From NCBI RefSeq assembly GCF_009760925.1, contig NZ_VRLV01000014.1, forward strand, positions 1 through 64,000: a stretch of DNA of 64,000 bases, written 5' to 3'. This document shows positions 32,781 through 41,604 of this stretch, piece by piece (the stretch's first letter is position 1; each line of letters begins with the position of its first letter). This stretch comes from Nonomuraea typhae (GTDB lineage Bacteria; Actinomycetota; Actinomycetes; Streptosporangiales; Streptosporangiaceae). Both the position numbers and the translations under genes were made by a program. The notes below the pieces were generated by a model, which worked only from the letters and a program-made list of their open reading frames with translations, was not told where the DNA came from and ran no database searches.

Positions 32781-33401
32781 CTACCCGAAGGACGGCCGTT
32801 TGGTGCGCGTGCGCTTGAGTTCGAAGAAGTCCTCGAATCCGGTGACGAGCAGCACGCCGTCCCACAGGCGGCCGGCCTCCTCGCCACGCGGGATGGCGGT
32901 GATGACCGGGCCGAAGAAGGCGTGGCCGCCGACCCGGACGATCGGGGTGCCGACGTCGTCCCCGACCAGGCTGACGCCCTCGTGATGGGAGGCGCGCACG
33001 GCCTGGTCGTAGGCGGTGGAGGTCATGGCGTCGGCCAGGGCCGTGTCGAGGCCGGCGGCGGTCAGCGCCTCCTCGGCCAGCTCGCGCAGGAGCTCGGGTT
33101 GCCGGTTGCGCCCCTCGTTGTGCAGCCGGGTGCCGAATTCGGTGTAGAGGCGGCCGACGGCGGCCTCGCCGTCCTTCTGCCCGGCGGCCGCGAGGATGCG
33201 GACCAGTTCGATGGAGCGGGCGATCCTGGCGCGGTAGCCGGAGTCCACGTCCTTGTCCTCGTTGAGCACGGTGAGGCTCATGATGTGCCAGCGGATCTCG
33301 ATGGGACGGACCTTCTCCACCTCGAGGAGCCACCTGGATGTGACCCACGCATAAGGGCAGAAAGGATCGAACCAAAGGTCTACAGGAGTCTTGGCAGTCA
33401 C
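32781..33401 (-). CDS. DsbA-fold protein, homologue of mycothiol-dependent nitroreductase Rv2466c
   Basis: 206-residue thioredoxin-fold protein close to Rv2466c in layout: VDLWFDPFCPYAWVTSRWLLEV, HIMSLTVLNEDKD, SHHEGVSLVGDDVGTP, FFGPVITAIPRGEEAGRLWDG and the end FFELKRTRT. The active-site CPWC of Rv2466c is CPYA here, so only the N-terminal cysteine remains. That still allows a monothiol, mycothiol-dependent mechanism but excludes a disulfide exchange within the motif. It is divergent from pepN, as in M. tuberculosis. Confidence 0.9.
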   Translation of the reverse strand: MTAKTPVDLWFDPFCPYAWVTSRWLLEVEKVRPIEIRWHIMSLTVLNEDKDVDSGYRARIARSIELVRILAAAGQKDGEAAVGRLYTEFGTRLHNEGRNRQPELLRELAEEALTAAGLDTALADAMTSTAYDQAVRASHHEGVSLVGDDVGTPIVRVGGHAFFGPVITAIPRGEEAGRLWDGVLLVTGFEDFFELKRTRTKRPSFG

Positions 33402-33492
33402 GCACGGTCATAACCTGGGGTGGAGCAAGGGCTATTCCCCTCATGGGAAGATTCCGACAATCCCCAAAGAAGTGGTGTAGAAGGAGCGGAAG

Positions 33493-36051
33493 TTGGCAGG
33501 GAACCTTACCCGGGACGAAGCACGTGAGCGCGCCCGGCTGCTGAAGGTCGAATCGTATGAAGTGGCACTCGACCTGACCGAAGGCGAGGAGCGCTTCGAG
33601 AGCGTGACGACCGTCCGCTTCACCGCGCAACCAGGCGCCTCGACCTTCATCGACCTGCACGACGCGCGCGTGCGTCAGGTCACGCTGAACGGCGCCGACC
33701 TCGACGTCTCCGCCTACGACGCGGACACGGGGCGGTTCCCGCTGGCGGACCTGGCCGGGGAGAACGTGCTGCGCATCGACGCCGACTGCGCCTTCACGCG
33801 CACCGGCGAGGGCCTGCACCGTTTCGTCGACCCGGTCGACCAGAAGGTCTACCTGCACAGCCAGTTCGAGACCGCCGACGCGCACCGGATGTACGCCTGT
33901 TTCGATCAGCCCGATCTGAAGGCCACCTTCCAGCTGACCGTGCTGGCCCCCTCCGACTGGGAGGTCGTCTCCAACGCCGCCGCCGAGCGCGTCGAGGACC
34001 TGCCGCAGGACCGCGGCCGGCACGGCGCCCACCACGCCGACAAGAGGTGGACCTTCCCCGCCACCCCGGTGATGTCCACCTACATCACGGCGCTGGTGGC
34101 CGGGCCGTACCACAAGGTGACCGACGAGCACGACGGCATCCCGCTCGGCATCTACTGCCGGGCCTCGCTGGCCGAGCACCTCGACGCCGGCAACATCCTC
34201 GAGGTCACCCGGCAGGGCTTCGACTTCTTCCACAAGGTCTTCGGCGTCCGCTACCCGTTCGGCAAGTACGACCAGCTGTTCGTGCCGGAGTTCAACGCCG
34301 GCGCGATGGAGAACGCGGGCTGCGTGACCTTCCTGGAGGACTACGTCTTCCGCTCCCGCGTGACCGACGCCGTGGTCGAGCGCCGCGCCGAGACGATCCT
34401 GCACGAGATGGCGCACATGTGGTTCGGCGACCTGGTCACCATGCGCTGGTGGGACGACCTGTGGCTGAACGAGTCGTTCGCCACCTACATGTCGGTGCTC
34501 TGCCAGGCCGAGGCCACCCGGTGGGGCCAGGGCGCGTGGACCACGTTCGCCAACGTCGAGAAGTCGTGGGCCTACCGCCAGGACCAGCTGCCGAGCACCC
34601 ACCCGATCGCCGCCGACATCGTGGACATGCAGGCGGTCGAGGTCAACTTCGACGGCATCACCTACGCCAAGGGCGCCTCGGTGCTCAAGCAGCTCGTCGC
34701 CTACGTGGGCCTGGACAACTTCCTGGCCGGCGTGCGCGACTACTTCAACGACCACGCCTGGGGCAACACCGAGCTGAAGGACCTGCTCAGCGCTCTGGAG
34801 CGCACCTCGGGCCGCGACCTGTCGTCGTGGTCGAAGGAGTGGCTGGAGACCGCGTGGGTCAACACGCTGCGTCCTTCCTTCACGGTCTCGGCCGACGGCC
34901 GGTTCGAGAGCTTCGAGGTGCTTCAGGAGGCTCCGGCCGACTACCCGACGCTGCGCTCGCACCGGGTCGCGATCGGCCTGTACTCGCTGGTGGACGGCGT
35001 GCTCACCCGGACCAAGCGGGTCGAGCTGGACGTCGTCGGCGCCCGCACCGCCGTGGCCGACCTGGTCGGCGAGGAGCAGCCCGACCTGGTGCTGATCAAC
35101 GACGACGACCTGACCTACGCCAAGATCCGCCTGGACGAGCGCTCGCTGCGCACGCTGGTCGACGGCGGCATCACCAGGTTCGCCGACTCGCTGCCGCGTG
35201 CCCTGTGCTGGTCGGCCGCCTGGGACATGACCCGCGACGGCGAGCTGTCCACGCGGGACTACGTCAAGCTGGTCGTCTCCGGCGCCGGCACGATCAAGGA
35301 CCTCACCGTCCTGCAGACGGTGCTGCGGCAGGCGCGCCTGGCCGTCCAGCAGTACGCGGACCCGGCCTGGCGGCCCGAGGGCCTGGCGCTGCTGGCCGGG
35401 ATGGGGCGCGAGCTGATCGACGGGGCCGAGCCGGGTTCCGACTACCAGCTCGCCTTCGTGCAGGCGTTCGCGGGCGTGGCAGCCGCCGGTGCCGACCTCG
35501 ACGTGCTGCAGGGCATTCTGGACGGCTCCGCCGTACCGGAGGGCCTGAAGGTGGACACGGACCTGCGCTGGACGCTCATCCACGCGCTGGTCTCCGGCGG
35601 CCGGCTGGGCGAGGCGGAGATCGCCGCGGAGCTGGAGCGTGACGCGACCGCGACCGGTGAGCGGTCGGCGGCGCTGTGCCGGGCGGCCATCCCGACGGCC
35701 GAGGCCAAGGACGCCGCGTGGGCCGCGATCGTCGGGGGCGAGCTGGCCAACGCGATCTTCCGCGCCACGATCGGCGGCTTCCAGGACCCGCACCACCCCG
35801 AGCTGCTGGCGCCGTTCCGCGAGCGGTACCTGGCCGAGGTGGCGCGGATCTACAAGGAGTGGAGCTTCGACGTCGCGCAGGGCTTCGCGGTGGGCTGCTT
35901 CCCGTCGCTGCTGATCGAGCAGGAGACCGTGGACGCCGTGCAGTCGTTCCTGACGGCCAACGAGGTGCCGCAGGCGCTGCGCCGCCTGATCCTGGAGGGC
36001 GAGGACGGAGTCCGGCGCGCGCTGCGCAACCGGGCCACGGACGCCTCCTGA
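33493..36051 (+). CDS. pepN: aminopeptidase N (M1 family)
   Basis: 852-residue zinc aminopeptidase acting in the cytosol on peptide N-termini. The exopeptidase motif is GAMEN in FNAGAMENAG (about residue 270), the zinc site HEMAHMWFGDLV-x-NE (HExxH about 304, with the third ligand in WLNESFATYM), followed by the long ERAP1-like C-terminal helical domain. The TTG start at 33493 has AAGGAG 6 bases upstream, a strong site for a rare codon. It is followed by a strong terminator. Confidence 0.97.
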   Translation: MAGNLTRDEARERARLLKVESYEVALDLTEGEERFESVTTVRFTAQPGASTFIDLHDARVRQVTLNGADLDVSAYDADTGRFPLADLAGENVLRIDADCAFTRTGEGLHRFVDPVDQKVYLHSQFETADAHRMYACFDQPDLKATFQLTVLAPSDWEVVSNAAAERVEDLPQDRGRHGAHHADKRWTFPATPVMSTYITALVAGPYHKVTDEHDGIPLGIYCRASLAEHLDAGNILEVTRQGFDFFHKVFGVRYPFGKYDQLFVPEFNAGAMENAGCVTFLEDYVFRSRVTDAVVERRAETILHEMAHMWFGDLVTMRWWDDLWLNESFATYMSVLCQAEATRWGQGAWTTFANVEKSWAYRQDQLPSTHPIAADIVDMQAVEVNFDGITYAKGASVLKQLVAYVGLDNFLAGVRDYFNDHAWGNTELKDLLSALERTSGRDLSSWSKEWLETAWVNTLRPSFTVSADGRFESFEVLQEAPADYPTLRSHRVAIGLYSLVDGVLTRTKRVELDVVGARTAVADLVGEEQPDLVLINDDDLTYAKIRLDERSLRTLVDGGITRFADSLPRALCWSAAWDMTRDGELSTRDYVKLVVSGAGTIKDLTVLQTVLRQARLAVQQYADPAWRPEGLALLAGMGRELIDGAEPGSDYQLAFVQAFAGVAAAGADLDVLQGILDGSAVPEGLKVDTDLRWTLIHALVSGGRLGEAEIAAELERDATATGERSAALCRAAIPTAEAKDAAWAAIVGGELANAIFRATIGGFQDPHHPELLAPFRERYLAEVARIYKEWSFDVAQGFAVGCFPSLLIEQETVDAVQSFLTANEVPQALRRLILEGEDGVRRALRNRATDAS

Positions 36052-36070
36052 ACGGCCTGCTGAACCACTG

Positions 36071-36109
36071 ACGAAGCCCCCGCCGGGTCCCGTCCGGCGG
36101 GGGCTTCGT
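36071..36109 (+). terminator. terminator after pepN
   Basis: Perfect 16-bp stem ACGAAGCCCCCGCCGG with a 7-base loop, 19 bases past the stop. It separates pepN from the sugar operon. Confidence 0.88.
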
Positions 36110-36301
36110 CATCCCCCTCGATCGGCGAAGCGCCGGCCATGGGCGGTCGCTGACAAGAACCGCGGCCACGGCCGGGGTCGCGCTCCAGATCGGTGGTTCC
36201 CCCGTCGCTCTCCACTCTGGTACGGCCCGGCCGCGGCGAACACCTCTAAGGTTCCAGGGTCTTGACAGGCGAGGAGGCCCGGGCTCATATTTTTCACCAC
36301 T

Positions 36302-36322
36302 AACTTTATGACTAAAGAAAGT
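36302..36322 (+). promoter_or_regulatory. candidate ROK operator before the sugar operon
   Basis: A short AT-rich island in a GC-rich region holds CTTTA-TGAC-TAAAG, a perfect 5-bp inverted repeat, flanked by repeated ACTAA/AAAGT elements. It ends 8 bases before the regulator start, where an autoregulatory ROK operator would be expected. Confidence 0.5.
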
Positions 36323-36329
36323 CGAGGGC

Positions 36330-37493
36330 ATGGCAGGCACTGACCGCGGCGACCTCACCCGGACGGCGATCCTCGCCCTGCTGGGCACGGTAGGGCCGCT
36401 CAGCCGTACCGAGATCGCGCGGGAGCTGGAGCTCAGCCCCGCGAGCGTCACGCAGCTCACCCGCGAGCTGATGGGCTCGGGGATGGTGGCCGAGCTCGAC
36501 CTCAAGCCCTCGCGCGGCGGCCGGCCCGCCCAGCGGCTCGGGCTGGTCGGCAGCGCGGGCCGGGCGCTGGGCGTCAAGGTCACCGCCGACCACCTGGTGA
36601 TCGTGGACGTACGGCTGGACGGCGAGGTGCTCGGCTCCTGGGAGCGGCCCTTCGCCCCCTCGGCCCCCGACAGCCTGGAGGCGCTCGGCGACGCGGTCGC
36701 CTCCGTGGTGGACGCGATCGACGACGCGCCGCCGCTGCTCGGCGTGGGCGTCGGGGTGCCGGGCAGCGTGGAGGACCAGGCGGTCGGCACCGTCAACGCG
36801 CCCACGCTCGGCTGGCAGGCCATGCCCGTCGGCGAGCGGCTGCGGCGCCGGCTCGACCTGCCGGTGCTCGTGGAGAACGACGTCAACGCCCTGGCCGCCG
36901 CCGAGCGCCTGTACGGCAGGGGCCGCACCCACCGGGACTTCCTCGTGCTGACGATCGGCCGGGGCGTCGGCGCCGCCGTGGTGACCGACGGGCGGGTGTA
37001 CCGGGGGGCCAGGGGCGGCGCGGGCGAGTTCGGCCACTTCCCCGTCACGCCCGGCGGGCCGGTGTGCGGATGCGGCTCGACGGGCTGCCTGGAGGCGTAC
37101 GTGGGCACCGCAGGGCTGGCGGCCGCGGCCCGGGCCAAGGGCGTGGCCGTGCTCGACGGCGGCGCCGCCGCGCGGGAGGTGTTCGCCGAGGCCGCGACCA
37201 TCCTCGGCCGGGCCACCGCGGGCCTGGTGAACGTGGTGGATCCGGAGGTCGTGGTGGTCCTGGGCGAGGGCACCGCGCAGTGGGCGCACTGGAGCGAGAG
37301 CTTCCACGCGGCGCTGCGGGCGCACCTGCTGCCGGGGCGGCGCGACATCGCGGTCGAGGTCGAGAGCTGGGACGACACGAGCTGGGCCCAGGGCGCGGCG
37401 GCCCTCGTGCTGGCCACCCCGTTCGACGCGGCCGGAGCCGCGGGCGAGCAGGGACGCCTGGTGCGGGCCCGGCTGATAGGAGCGGCGACATGA
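36330..37493 (+). CDS. ROK-family transcriptional regulator of the sugar operon
   Basis: 387-residue repressor: N-terminal winged helix (LTRTAILALLGTVGPLSRTEIARELELSPASVTQLTREL) and a ROK sugar-kinase-like domain with the GVGVGVPG phosphate region, END motif VENDVNALA and zinc-binding cluster CGCGSTGCLE. It probably senses a sugar from the cyclic-tetrasaccharide route, such as isomaltose or glucose. It is the first gene of a 13.5-kb operon; its stop overlaps the next start by 4 bases (ATGA). The GAGGG ribosome site is unusually close to the ATG. Confidence 0.92.
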   Translation: MAGTDRGDLTRTAILALLGTVGPLSRTEIARELELSPASVTQLTRELMGSGMVAELDLKPSRGGRPAQRLGLVGSAGRALGVKVTADHLVIVDVRLDGEVLGSWERPFAPSAPDSLEALGDAVASVVDAIDDAPPLLGVGVGVPGSVEDQAVGTVNAPTLGWQAMPVGERLRRRLDLPVLVENDVNALAAAERLYGRGRTHRDFLVLTIGRGVGAAVVTDGRVYRGARGGAGEFGHFPVTPGGPVCGCGSTGCLEAYVGTAGLAAAARAKGVAVLDGGAAAREVFAEAATILGRATAGLVNVVDPEVVVVLGEGTAQWAHWSESFHAALRAHLLPGRRDIAVEVESWDDTSWAQGAAALVLATPFDAAGAAGEQGRLVRARLIGAAT

Positions 37494-38425
37494 CCAGCAC
37501 CGCCGAACCGGCCGTGGCGGCCCGGACGGCCGTCCCCGTGCCGCCGAGGACTCCGGGGCAGCGGGGCCGCAGATGGCGCTATGCCGCGACCGTGGCGGTC
37601 TTCCTGCTGCCCAGCGCGATCCCGCTCATGCTGTACACGATCATCCCGATGCTCGGCTCCCTCTGGACGAGCCTGCACGAGTGGAACCTGATCAACGAGA
37701 TGCGCTGGGTCGGCCTCGGCAACTACGCCGAACTGCTGACCGATCCGCAGACGCTGACCGCCTTCGGCAACACCCTGTACTTCATCGCCGGCTACCTCCC
37801 CCTCGTCTACGCCGGCGGCCTGGGCCTGGCGCTGCTGCTCAACAAGGCGATGCGGGGCCGGAGCCTGCTGCGCGGCATCTACTTCCTGCCGGTGATCACC
37901 AGCTGGGTGGTCGTGGCGCTGATGTGGAAGTGGCTGCTCAACCCGGCCAGCGGCCTGGTCAACTGGGCGCTCGGCCTGGCCGGGATCACCGGCCCCGGCT
38001 GGTGGACCGACCCCGCCTGGGCGATGCCCGCGGTCATCCTGGCCTCGGCCTGGAAGGACCTCGGCTTCGTCATGGTCATCCTGCTGGCGGGCCTGCAGGC
38101 GATCCCCCGCGAGTACACCGAGGCCGCGCTCGTGGACGGCGCCTCGGCCTGGCAGCGCTTCCGCCGGATCACGCTGCCGCTGCTGTCCCCCTCGACCTTC
38201 TTCGTCGTGGTGATCTCGCTGATCAACGGCTTCCAGGTCTTCGACCAGGTGCGCATCATGGCCGGCGCCAACGCCCAGGTGGTGGTCACCCAGATCTACG
38301 ACCTGACCTTCCGGTACGGCAGGGCGGGCATGGCCTCGGCGCTGTCGTGGCTGCTGTTCGCCGTCGTGCTGATCGTGACCATCGTCCAGATCCGGGCGCA
38401 GCGCAGGTGGGTGACCTATGGGTAA
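37490..38425 (+). CDS. sugar ABC transporter permease (MalF type)
   Basis: 311-residue inner-membrane permease with six predicted helices after a basic, Pro-rich N-terminal tail. The EAA loop that contacts the ATPase is EYTEAALVDGASAWQRFRRITLP. TAGGAG lies 7 bases upstream of the ATG, which overlaps the regulator stop. No ATPase is encoded in the operon; actinomycete sugar importers commonly share an MsiK-type ATPase encoded elsewhere. Confidence 0.92.
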   Translation: MTSTAEPAVAARTAVPVPPRTPGQRGRRWRYAATVAVFLLPSAIPLMLYTIIPMLGSLWTSLHEWNLINEMRWVGLGNYAELLTDPQTLTAFGNTLYFIAGYLPLVYAGGLGLALLLNKAMRGRSLLRGIYFLPVITSWVVVALMWKWLLNPASGLVNWALGLAGITGPGWWTDPAWAMPAVILASAWKDLGFVMVILLAGLQAIPREYTEAALVDGASAWQRFRRITLPLLSPSTFFVVVISLINGFQVFDQVRIMAGANAQVVVTQIYDLTFRYGRAGMASALSWLLFAVVLIVTIVQIRAQRRWVTYG

Positions 38426-39224
38426 GGCGTTCAGGTACCTGGCGGTGGTGCTCGGCGCGGCGGTGATGCTCTTCCCGTTCGCCTGGGCGGTCATCACCTC
38501 GCTGACACCGGGTGACGCGGTGCTGGCCGTACCCCCGGACTTCACCCCGGACGGCGCGGGGCTGGACGCCTATCGCAAGCTCATGGAGACGCTGCCATTC
38601 TGGCGGATCCTGCTCAACAGCGTGTGGATCGGGGCGGCCTCCACGATTCTGCAGTTGCTGACCAGTGCGATGGCGGCCTACGCGTTCGCGCGGCTGCCGT
38701 TCCCCGGGCGGGGGGCGTTGTTCAGCGTCTATCTGGCGACGCTGATGATGCCGCTGCCGGTGCTGGTCGTGCCGCTGTTCATCGAGATGCGGACGCTGGG
38801 CCTGGTCGACACCTACTTCGCGCTGCTGGCGCCGACGATCGCCTCGGCGTTCGGGGTGTTCCTGCTGCGGCAGGCGATCAACCAGGTGCCGAAGGAGTTC
38901 GACGAGGCGGCCGTGCTGGACGGGGCCGGTCATTTCCGGATTTTTCTGTACATCGTGGTGCCGCTGATCCGGCCGGCGCTGGCGACCTTCGCCATCTTCG
39001 GCTTCATGGCCAGCTGGAACAGCTACCTGTGGCCGCTGATCATCATCAAGTCGCCCGAGTTCATGACGCTGCCGCTGGGGCTGGCCACGCTGCACGGCCA
39101 GTTCACGACCCAATGGGACGTGGTCATGGCGGGCTCGGTGATCAGCGTGGTGCCGATCCTCATCCTCTACGTCTTCGCGCAGAAGCACGTCATCGCCAGC
39201 GTCGCCCAGACGGGGCTCAAGTAA
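38418..39224 (+). CDS. sugar ABC transporter permease (MalG type)
   Basis: 268-residue partner permease with six helices. The EAA loop is PKEFDEAAVLDGAGHFRIFLYIVVPL. The start overlaps the upstream permease gene by 8 bases, so the two are translationally coupled and should form a heterodimer. Confidence 0.92.
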   Translation: MGKAFRYLAVVLGAAVMLFPFAWAVITSLTPGDAVLAVPPDFTPDGAGLDAYRKLMETLPFWRILLNSVWIGAASTILQLLTSAMAAYAFARLPFPGRGALFSVYLATLMMPLPVLVVPLFIEMRTLGLVDTYFALLAPTIASAFGVFLLRQAINQVPKEFDEAAVLDGAGHFRIFLYIVVPLIRPALATFAIFGFMASWNSYLWPLIIIKSPEFMTLPLGLATLHGQFTTQWDVVMAGSVISVVPILILYVFAQKHVIASVAQTGLK

Positions 39225-39234
39225 AGGAAAGACT

Positions 39235-40491
39235 ATGTCGCGAAAAATCATGACCACCCTGGTCGCGACCGCCCTCCTCGCCGCCGCCTGCTCCCAGGGC
39301 TCGGCCACCAAGGCCCCCACCGGCGAGGGCGGCAAGACGACGCTGCGCTACTTCACCTTCTCCGCCGCCCCCGACCATGTGAAGGACCTCGACACGATCG
39401 TCGCCGGCTTCGAGAAGGCCAACCCCGCGATCGACGTCGTGGTGGAGACCGCCCCCTTCGAGCAGTACTTCACCAAGCTCCAGACCAGCATCGCCGGCGG
39501 CACCGCCCCCGACACCTTCGAGCTCAACTACGAGAACTTCGTCACCTACGCCAGCGCCGGATCCCTGCTCGACCTGGGCACGGTCGCCGGCGACGGCGAC
39601 AGCTCGGCCTACGCGGCCGAGTCGCTCAACGCCTTCAAGCACGACGGCAAGCAGCTCGCGCTGCCCGCCTCCTTCTCCACGGTCGTCCTGTTCTACAACA
39701 AGGACCTGTTCGAGAAGGCCGGGCTCGAGCCGCCCACCGCCGAGTGGACCTGGGCCGACGAGCAGAAGGCCGCCGAGAAGCTCACCGACAAGAAAGCGAA
39801 GGTCTTCGGCGACTTCCAGCCGGTGCAGTTCTTCGAGTTCTACAAGACGCTCAAGCAGGCCGGAGGCGAGTTCCTGGCCGCCGACGGCAAGAAGTCCGCC
39901 TTCAACGGCCCCGCCGGGGTCAAGGCGGCCACCTGGCTGGTCTCCAAGGTCGGCAAGACCATGCCCACCGAGGCCGAGATCGGCGGCACCGCCGACTACG
40001 ACACCAACCTCTTCAAGTCCGGCAAGCTCGCCATGTGGCACAACGGCATCTGGCAGTTCTCGGGCCTGAAGGACGTGCCGTTCGCGTGGGACGTCGTCGT
40101 CGAACCCGGTGACACGGCCAAGGCCAGCGCCGTCTTCCACAACGCGGTCGCCGCCTCGGCCACCACCAAGAACGGCAAGGCCGCCTACGCCTGGGCCAAG
40201 TACCTCAGCTCCTCCGACGTGGCCGCGGGCACCCGCATCGCCTCCTCGTGGGAGCTGCCGCCCGTCTCCGACCAGCAGCTGCTGTCCGGCTACCTCAAGG
40301 ACCCCAAGCCCGCCAACCGGCAGGCCGTCTTCGACTCGCTCAAGTCCATCGCGCTGCCCCCGGTCATCCAGCGTCAGCAGGAGATGCAGGACGCCGTCAC
40401 CAAGGAGCTGACCGAGGCCGCCGCCGGGCGCAAGAGCGTCGAGGACGCGCTCAAGACCGCCGCCGAGAAGGTCGACGCCCTGCTGGGCTGA
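39235..40491 (+). CDS. extracellular sugar-binding lipoprotein
   Basis: 418-residue family 1 solute-binding protein. The signal peptide ends in a lipobox LAAAC, so Cys19 should be lipidated and the protein tethered outside the membrane. Motifs such as IAGGTAPDTFELNYENF and LPASFSTVVLFYNKDLFEKAG are typical of oligosaccharide binders. The ATG has AAAGGAAAG upstream. Given the neighbouring enzymes, the likely ligand is the cyclic tetrasaccharide CNN or its linear isomaltosyl forms (inference). Confidence 0.9.
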   Translation: MSRKIMTTLVATALLAAACSQGSATKAPTGEGGKTTLRYFTFSAAPDHVKDLDTIVAGFEKANPAIDVVVETAPFEQYFTKLQTSIAGGTAPDTFELNYENFVTYASAGSLLDLGTVAGDGDSSAYAAESLNAFKHDGKQLALPASFSTVVLFYNKDLFEKAGLEPPTAEWTWADEQKAAEKLTDKKAKVFGDFQPVQFFEFYKTLKQAGGEFLAADGKKSAFNGPAGVKAATWLVSKVGKTMPTEAEIGGTADYDTNLFKSGKLAMWHNGIWQFSGLKDVPFAWDVVVEPGDTAKASAVFHNAVAASATTKNGKAAYAWAKYLSSSDVAAGTRIASSWELPPVSDQQLLSGYLKDPKPANRQAVFDSLKSIALPPVIQRQQEMQDAVTKELTEAAAGRKSVEDALKTAAEKVDALLG

Positions 40492-40533
40492 CCTACGGCC
40501 CCACGACCCCACCTATCAGGAGTTTCAGACACC

Positions 40534-41604
40534 GTGTCTCTCGTCGCCCACAGCCTCGACGTGATCCGCAGGTACCAGTCGCCCACCGGCGCCTACCCCG
40601 CCGCGCCGTACTTCTCCGCCTACCAGGGCTTCTCCTGGCTGCGCGACGGCGCGTTCATCGCCGAGGGGGTGAGCAGGCACGGCGACGCCGACGGCGCCGC
40701 CGCCTTCCACCGCTGGTCGGGCGGGGTCATCGCGGACCGTGCCGGGCAGGTCGAGTCGCTGATCGCCCGCCGGGGCCCGATCCCGCCCGGCGACATGCTG
40801 CCCACCCGCTTCACCCTCGACGGGCTCAACGGCGACGACGGGTGGTGGGACTTCCAGCTCGACGGCTACGGCACCTGGCTGTGGGCGCTGGCCGAGCACA
40901 CGCGCCGGCACGGCGCGGTGCCGGAGACCGAGAAGGGCGTGCGCACCGCCGCGCGCTACCTGTCGGCGTTCTGGCAGCTGCCCTGCTACGACTGGTGGGA
41001 GGAGCACGTCGAGCAACGGCACGTGGCCACGCTCGGCTCCATCCACGCCGGTCTGCGCGCCGCTTCCGACCTCGGCGTGCTCTCGCCCTCAGAGGGTACG
41101 GCTGCCGCCGCCGCCCTGGCCGGGATCGAGGCGCTGGTGGCCGCCGAGGGCGTCGTGGACGGGCGGCTGCGCAAGTGGCTGGGCAGCGACGCGGTGGACG
41201 GCAGCCTTCTGGCCTGCGTCGCTCCTTTCGGCCTCTACCCGGCCGGCCACCCGATCGGCGCGGCCACGGTCGCCGAGGTCGAGCGGCAGCTGGCCCGCGA
41301 CGGCGGGGTGTACCGCTACCTGAAGGACACCTTCTACGGCGGCGGCCGGTGGGTGCTGCTGGCCGGATTCCTCGGCTGGAACCACGCCGCCGCGGGCCGG
41401 CCCGCCGAGGCCCGGCGCTACCTGGACTGGATGGCCGCCCAGGCCACCCCGGAGGGCGACCTGCCCGAGCAGGTGTCCGATCTGCTGCTGGCGCCGGAGT
41501 ACGAACAGGAGTGGCTGGAGCGCTGGGGCACCGTGGCCACGCCGCTGCTGTGGTCGCACGGGATGTACCTGATCCTCGCCGGTGAGCTGGGGGTGTCCGC
41601 ATGA
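40534..41604 (+). CDS. GH15 isomaltose glucohydrolase-like enzyme
   Basis: 356-residue cytosolic glucoamylase-family protein (no signal peptide), much shorter than starch glucoamylases. The (alpha/alpha)6-barrel signatures are FSWLRDGAFIAEG, WWDFQLDGYGTWLWAL, the general-acid segment CYDWWEEHVEQRH (about residue 158) and a candidate general-base segment DLPEQVSDL (about 312). Size and context match Kfla1896 of Kribbella flavida, which specifically hydrolyses isomaltose to glucose. It should act after the adjacent GH31 has opened CNN into isomaltose. The GTG start is about 11 bases after AGGAG; its stop overlaps the next ATG. Confidence 0.85.
   Translation: MSLVAHSLDVIRRYQSPTGAYPAAPYFSAYQGFSWLRDGAFIAEGVSRHGDADGAAAFHRWSGGVIADRAGQVESLIARRGPIPPGDMLPTRFTLDGLNGDDGWWDFQLDGYGTWLWALAEHTRRHGAVPETEKGVRTAARYLSAFWQLPCYDWWEEHVEQRHVATLGSIHAGLRAASDLGVLSPSEGTAAAAALAGIEALVAAEGVVDGRLRKWLGSDAVDGSLLACVAPFGLYPAGHPIGAATVAEVERQLARDGGVYRYLKDTFYGGGRWVLLAGFLGWNHAAAGRPAEARRYLDWMAAQATPEGDLPEQVSDLLLAPEYEQEWLERWGTVATPLLWSHGMYLILAGELGVSA

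Noticed and set aside
32593..35796. 1067-codon frame antisense to pepN
   Set aside because: Crosses pepN, the intergenic region and the Rv2466c-like gene in the wrong frame; no recognisable domain.
37490..40491. Maltose-type transporter for plain maltodextrin uptake
   Set aside because: Possible on transporter sequence alone, but the cytosolic enzymes are of the isomaltosidase and isomaltose-hydrolase types rather than maltodextrin-degrading, so CNN is the better guess.
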